This document shows, in pieces, positions 5,835 to 8,129 of a DNA stretch of 8,129 bases. The DNA lies in NCBI GenBank assembly GCA_900551225.1, contig URUZ01000278.1, positions 1 to 8,129 on the forward strand, in the 5' to 3' direction. Below the pieces are notes generated by a model, which was not told the origin of the DNA, did no database searches, and was given only the letters and a program-made list of their open reading frames with translations. The translations under genes were made by a program, and so were the position numbers. How positions within the stretch are numbered: position 1 is the stretch's first letter; each line of letters begins with the position of its first letter. The stretch comes from an uncultured Clostridium sp. Lineage in GTDB: Bacteria > Bacillota > Clostridia > Lachnospirales > Lachnospiraceae.

Positions 5835-7462
5835 AAAACTACCCATTAAACGTGGAAGCACCAAAATCCTGCTCCTATGTAAAGCGCAATATTCCCAATG
5901 TGACAGTGGAGCAGCGTGAACGGGCGTTAAAGTCCACCCATTATAATGAATTCGCATTCCCGGCGGGGATGCTGACAGTGGATATGCTGTCTGACTCAGG
6001 CCCCACCGCCATGACGGATGTGCAGTGGAGCGCCATGTTCCTTGGAGATGAGGCATATGGGCGCAACAAGGGCTACTATGTGCTGATGGATGCATTCCGC
6101 GATGTGTTTGAGCGGGGGGATGAGCAGAAGCGCATTATCAACCTGGTGCGGACCGACTGCCAGGACATTGACCAGATGATGGATGAAATGTATCTCTGTG
6201 AATATGAGGGCGGGCTGTTCAATGGAGGCGCAGCACAGATGGAGCGTCCCAATACCTTCATCATGCCCCAGGGCCGTGCGGCGGAGAGCGTGCTGTTTGC
6301 CATGGTAAGCAAGATCCTGGGAGAACGTCATCCTGGCAGGAATTTCACCATTCCATCCAACGGCCATTTTGACACCACCGAGGGAAACATCAAACAGATG
6401 GGCTCTACCCCGCGCAACTGTTTTAACAAGCAGCTGCTGTGGGAGGTGCCGGAGGGCGGAGTATACGAGAAAAACCCATTTAAAGGAAATATGGACACAG
6501 CTAAGCTGGAAGCCCTGATCGAGGAGGCAGGCCCTGAAAATGTTCCGCTGGTATACACCACCATTACCAACAACACGGTGTGCGGCCAGCCTGTATCCAT
6601 GGCCAACATCCGAGAGTCCAGCAGGATTGCCCACAAATATGGAATTCCTTTTATGCTGGATGCCGCCCGCTGGGCCGAAAACTGCTATTTTATCAAGGTA
6701 AATGAGGAGGGATATGAGGACAAATCCATATTTGCTATTGCAAAAGAGATGTTCTCTTACTGCGATGGATTCACCGCCAGCTTAAAGAAGGACGGACATG
6801 CAAACATGGGCGGTATCCTGGCTTTCCGGGATAAGGGACTGTTCTGGAAGAATTTTTCCGACTTTGACGCAGAGGGCAAGGTGGTTACGGATGTGGGCAT
6901 CCTCATCAAGGTAAAACAGATTTCCTGCTATGGCAACGACTCCTACGGCGGAATGTCCGGCCATGACATCATGGCGCTGGCAGCAGGCCTCTATGAGTGT
7001 GGGCGTTTTGAGTACCTGAAGGAGCGTGTGGGGCAGTGCGAATACCTCGCCCAGGGCTTCTATCAGAACGGCGTGAAGGGGGTGGTCCTTCCGGCAGGCG
7101 GACACGGCGTGTACATCAACATGGATGAATTCTTTGACGGAAAACGGGGGCATGAGTCATTCGCAGGCGCCGGGTTCAGCCTGGAGCTGATCCGCCGTTA
7201 CGGTATCCGTGTGTCGGAGCTGGGGGATTTCAGCATGGAATATGACTTAAAAACCCCTGAACAGCAGAAGGAGGTGTGCAATGTGGTCCGGTTTGCAATC
7301 AACAGGAGCCAGCTCTCCCAGGAACATCTGGACTATGTGATTGCAGCGGTGACTGAGCTGTGGAAGGACCGGGAGAGCATTCCCAATATGAAGATCACAT
7401 TGGGACACACTCTTCCCATGCGGCATTTCCATGCGTTTCTGGAGCCGTATGCGGCAAAATAA
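5831..7462 (+). CDS. Tryptophanase-family PLP beta-eliminating lyase with large insertion
   Basis: A 543-residue fold-type I PLP enzyme of the tryptophanase (TnaA) / tyrosine phenol-lyase (TPL) family, clearly longer than TnaA (about 470) or TPL (about 456). Family marks in order: LSDSGPTAMT (53-62), GDEAY with catalytic-type Tyr76, QGR phosphate loop (147-149), TITNN..CGQPVS (244-255), LDAARWAEN (276-284; Asp277, Arg280), SLKKD with PLP lysine Lys320, YGG (372-374), and Arg487/Arg492 in VRFAINR for the substrate carboxylate. Substrate-site positions look tryptophanase-like: Asp181 (TPL has Thr), His532 in MRHFHA (TPL has Phe), and Leu464 where TPL has Arg. Residues about 94-141 are an insertion absent from both characterised enzymes, and about 345-365 holds a second, shorter one. 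CGGAGG 9 nt upstream supports ATG 5831. It is last in the operon. Expected chemistry is cleavage of L-tryptophan to indole, pyruvate and ammonia, but the insertions leave the true substrate open. Confidence 0.88.
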   Translation: MKNYPLNVEAPKSCSYVKRNIPNVTVEQRERALKSTHYNEFAFPAGMLTVDMLSDSGPTAMTDVQWSAMFLGDEAYGRNKGYYVLMDAFRDVFERGDEQKRIINLVRTDCQDIDQMMDEMYLCEYEGGLFNGGAAQMERPNTFIMPQGRAAESVLFAMVSKILGERHPGRNFTIPSNGHFDTTEGNIKQMGSTPRNCFNKQLLWEVPEGGVYEKNPFKGNMDTAKLEALIEEAGPENVPLVYTTITNNTVCGQPVSMANIRESSRIAHKYGIPFMLDAARWAENCYFIKVNEEGYEDKSIFAIAKEMFSYCDGFTASLKKDGHANMGGILAFRDKGLFWKNFSDFDAEGKVVTDVGILIKVKQISCYGNDSYGGMSGHDIMALAAGLYECGRFEYLKERVGQCEYLAQGFYQNGVKGVVLPAGGHGVYINMDEFFDGKRGHESFAGAGFSLELIRRYGIRVSELGDFSMEYDLKTPEQQKEVCNVVRFAINRSQLSQEHLDYVIAAVTELWKDRESIPNMKITLGHTLPMRHFHAFLEPYAAK

Positions 7463-7475
7463 CAGATAGCGTATG

Positions 7476-8129
7476 CTACAGCAGTGTCATGTGAACCCGA
7501 CGGCAGTATTCCAGCAGAAAATCCTGCCGCGGACCGGCCAGCCCACCGCGTTCAGCCAGCTGTGCGCGGATGAGCTGGAATTGCTCCCCGGCAAAAGCGA
7601 CCGCTTTTTCAGCGCAGTCATCCATCAGACGGTTCAGAAGGTCCATGGCATGGCTGGGATTGCCCTCCTTGATGGACCGGACGGCCAGGGCTTCCGTGTG
7701 GGCGGCTGCCTGATCGAATTGCAGTTCCAGGCTGTGTGCGGCCTGCCGGACCTGGGGGGAGAAAAGGTCGGAATCTGCGCTCACAATCATAGCCAGCCGC
7801 TCAAAGAGCCACCAGAGGGACTGGCTGTCATAGAATTCGCCGCCGATCTGTGCACCCAGAGGGAGGTAACCGGTACAATACACAGGCAGGTACAGGGAGC
7901 AGCAGGGGATGGAGAATGCGTGGCGCATCACAGGGCCCAGGACTTCGCGGTAACCCACCAGCATCGAGGCGGCTGTCTGGCTGGAATCCCATGTCATGGC
8001 ATGCATGCAGATGGTTGGGAAGGTCCCGTATCCGGCGCCGAAACGTGGCGCCATTAATTCATTTTCAAAGTGATCACGTAAAATTGAGCCGAGGCGGGAG
8101 AAGTCATGGCTTTTTTTGCTGTCTGATAA
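7476..8129 (-). CDS. C69-family (PepD/secernin-like) dipeptidase, C-terminal part
   Basis: The minus-strand frame is open from the window edge to a TAG at 7478-7476, giving at least 217 residues; the N-terminus with the catalytic Cys is outside. Visible marks are ILRDHFENELMAPRFG near the edge, then ICMHAMTWDSSQTAASMLVG, PCCSLYLPVYCTGYLP and YDSQSLWWLFERLAMIV, the order seen in C69 dipeptidases (Lactobacillus PepD and relatives). The ATG at 8054 is internal, since homologous sequence continues upstream of it. Family members are Ntn-type cysteine dipeptidases. The gene converges on the lyase gene with only 13 bp between their stops and no obvious terminator between. A second peptidase beside the M20 operon fits a peptide-use neighbourhood, but it is not in the same transcript. 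Confidence 0.8.
   Translation of the reverse strand, partial: LSDSKKSHDFSRLGSILRDHFENELMAPRFGAGYGTFPTICMHAMTWDSSQTAASMLVGYREVLGPVMRHAFSIPCCSLYLPVYCTGYLPLGAQIGGEFYDSQSLWWLFERLAMIVSADSDLFSPQVRQAAHSLELQFDQAAAHTEALAVRSIKEGNPSHAMDLLNRLMDDCAEKAVAFAGEQFQLIRAQLAERGGLAGPRQDFLLEYCRRVHMTLL

Noticed and set aside
5831..7462. Tyrosine phenol-lyase as the name for the PLP enzyme
   Set aside because: The TPL-specific Thr, Arg and Phe positions are Asp181, Leu464 and His532 here.
7467..7478. Hairpin TAGC/GCTA as a terminator between the convergent genes
   Set aside because: Only 4 bp of stem, AT-containing, and no T-tract on either strand.
7473..8057. Plus-strand open frame of 194 codons at the right end
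   Set aside because: It lies opposite a minus-strand frame with clear C69 dipeptidase motifs that stays open to the window edge; the plus-strand product has no recognisable domain and no good ribosome site.

Overview
The window looks like a chromosomal piece of a gut-type Clostridia genome (Firmicutes, probably Lachnospiraceae). This is an inference from three things. Purine-rich Shine-Dalgarno sites (AGGAGG types) precede essentially every gene. The base composition is moderate, around 50% GC by eye. The gene set includes a DUF134/NifX-like pair, a YjiH/YjiG membrane pair and a tryptophanase-type lyase. I see no mobile element, CRISPR array, rRNA or tRNA.

Left part (1-2050): a membrane-anchored Ntn-type linear amide hydrolase (26-1111) is followed by a two-gene unit. 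That unit encodes a DUF134/UPF0251 DNA-binding protein with a cysteine-rich tail (1199-1594) and an overlapping NifX/dinitrogenase-cofactor-like protein with a His/Cys-rich tail (1572-1964). It is preceded by a consensus sigma-A promoter (TTGACA, 17 bp, TATAAT) bracketed by two near-identical 12-bp palindromes, which suggests tight, probably autogenous, control.

Middle and right part (2145-7462): a LysR-type regulator ends in a strong intrinsic terminator. An AT-rich, palindrome-containing control region follows, then a compact co-directional operon: M20 metallopeptidase, YjiH-like Gate-domain membrane protein, YjiG-like membrane protein (1-nt overlap), a 61-residue two-helix membrane protein, and a 543-residue PLP lyase of the tryptophanase/tyrosine phenol-lyase family. 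The lyase keeps the tryptophanase-type substrate residues but carries an insertion of about 46 residues and a second of about 14. A short 13-codon ORF overlaps the lyase start. I infer an uptake-and-cleavage route: the YjiH/YjiG pair moves a peptide or conjugated amino acid across the membrane, the M20 enzyme releases an amino acid, and the lyase cleaves its side chain. LysR would control the set. The substrate is unknown, and this operon is the best candidate in the window for an undescribed system.

Right edge (7476-8129, minus strand): the C-terminal part of a C69-family (PepD/secernin-like) dipeptidase converges on the lyase gene with a 13-bp gap. Its N-terminus lies outside the window.
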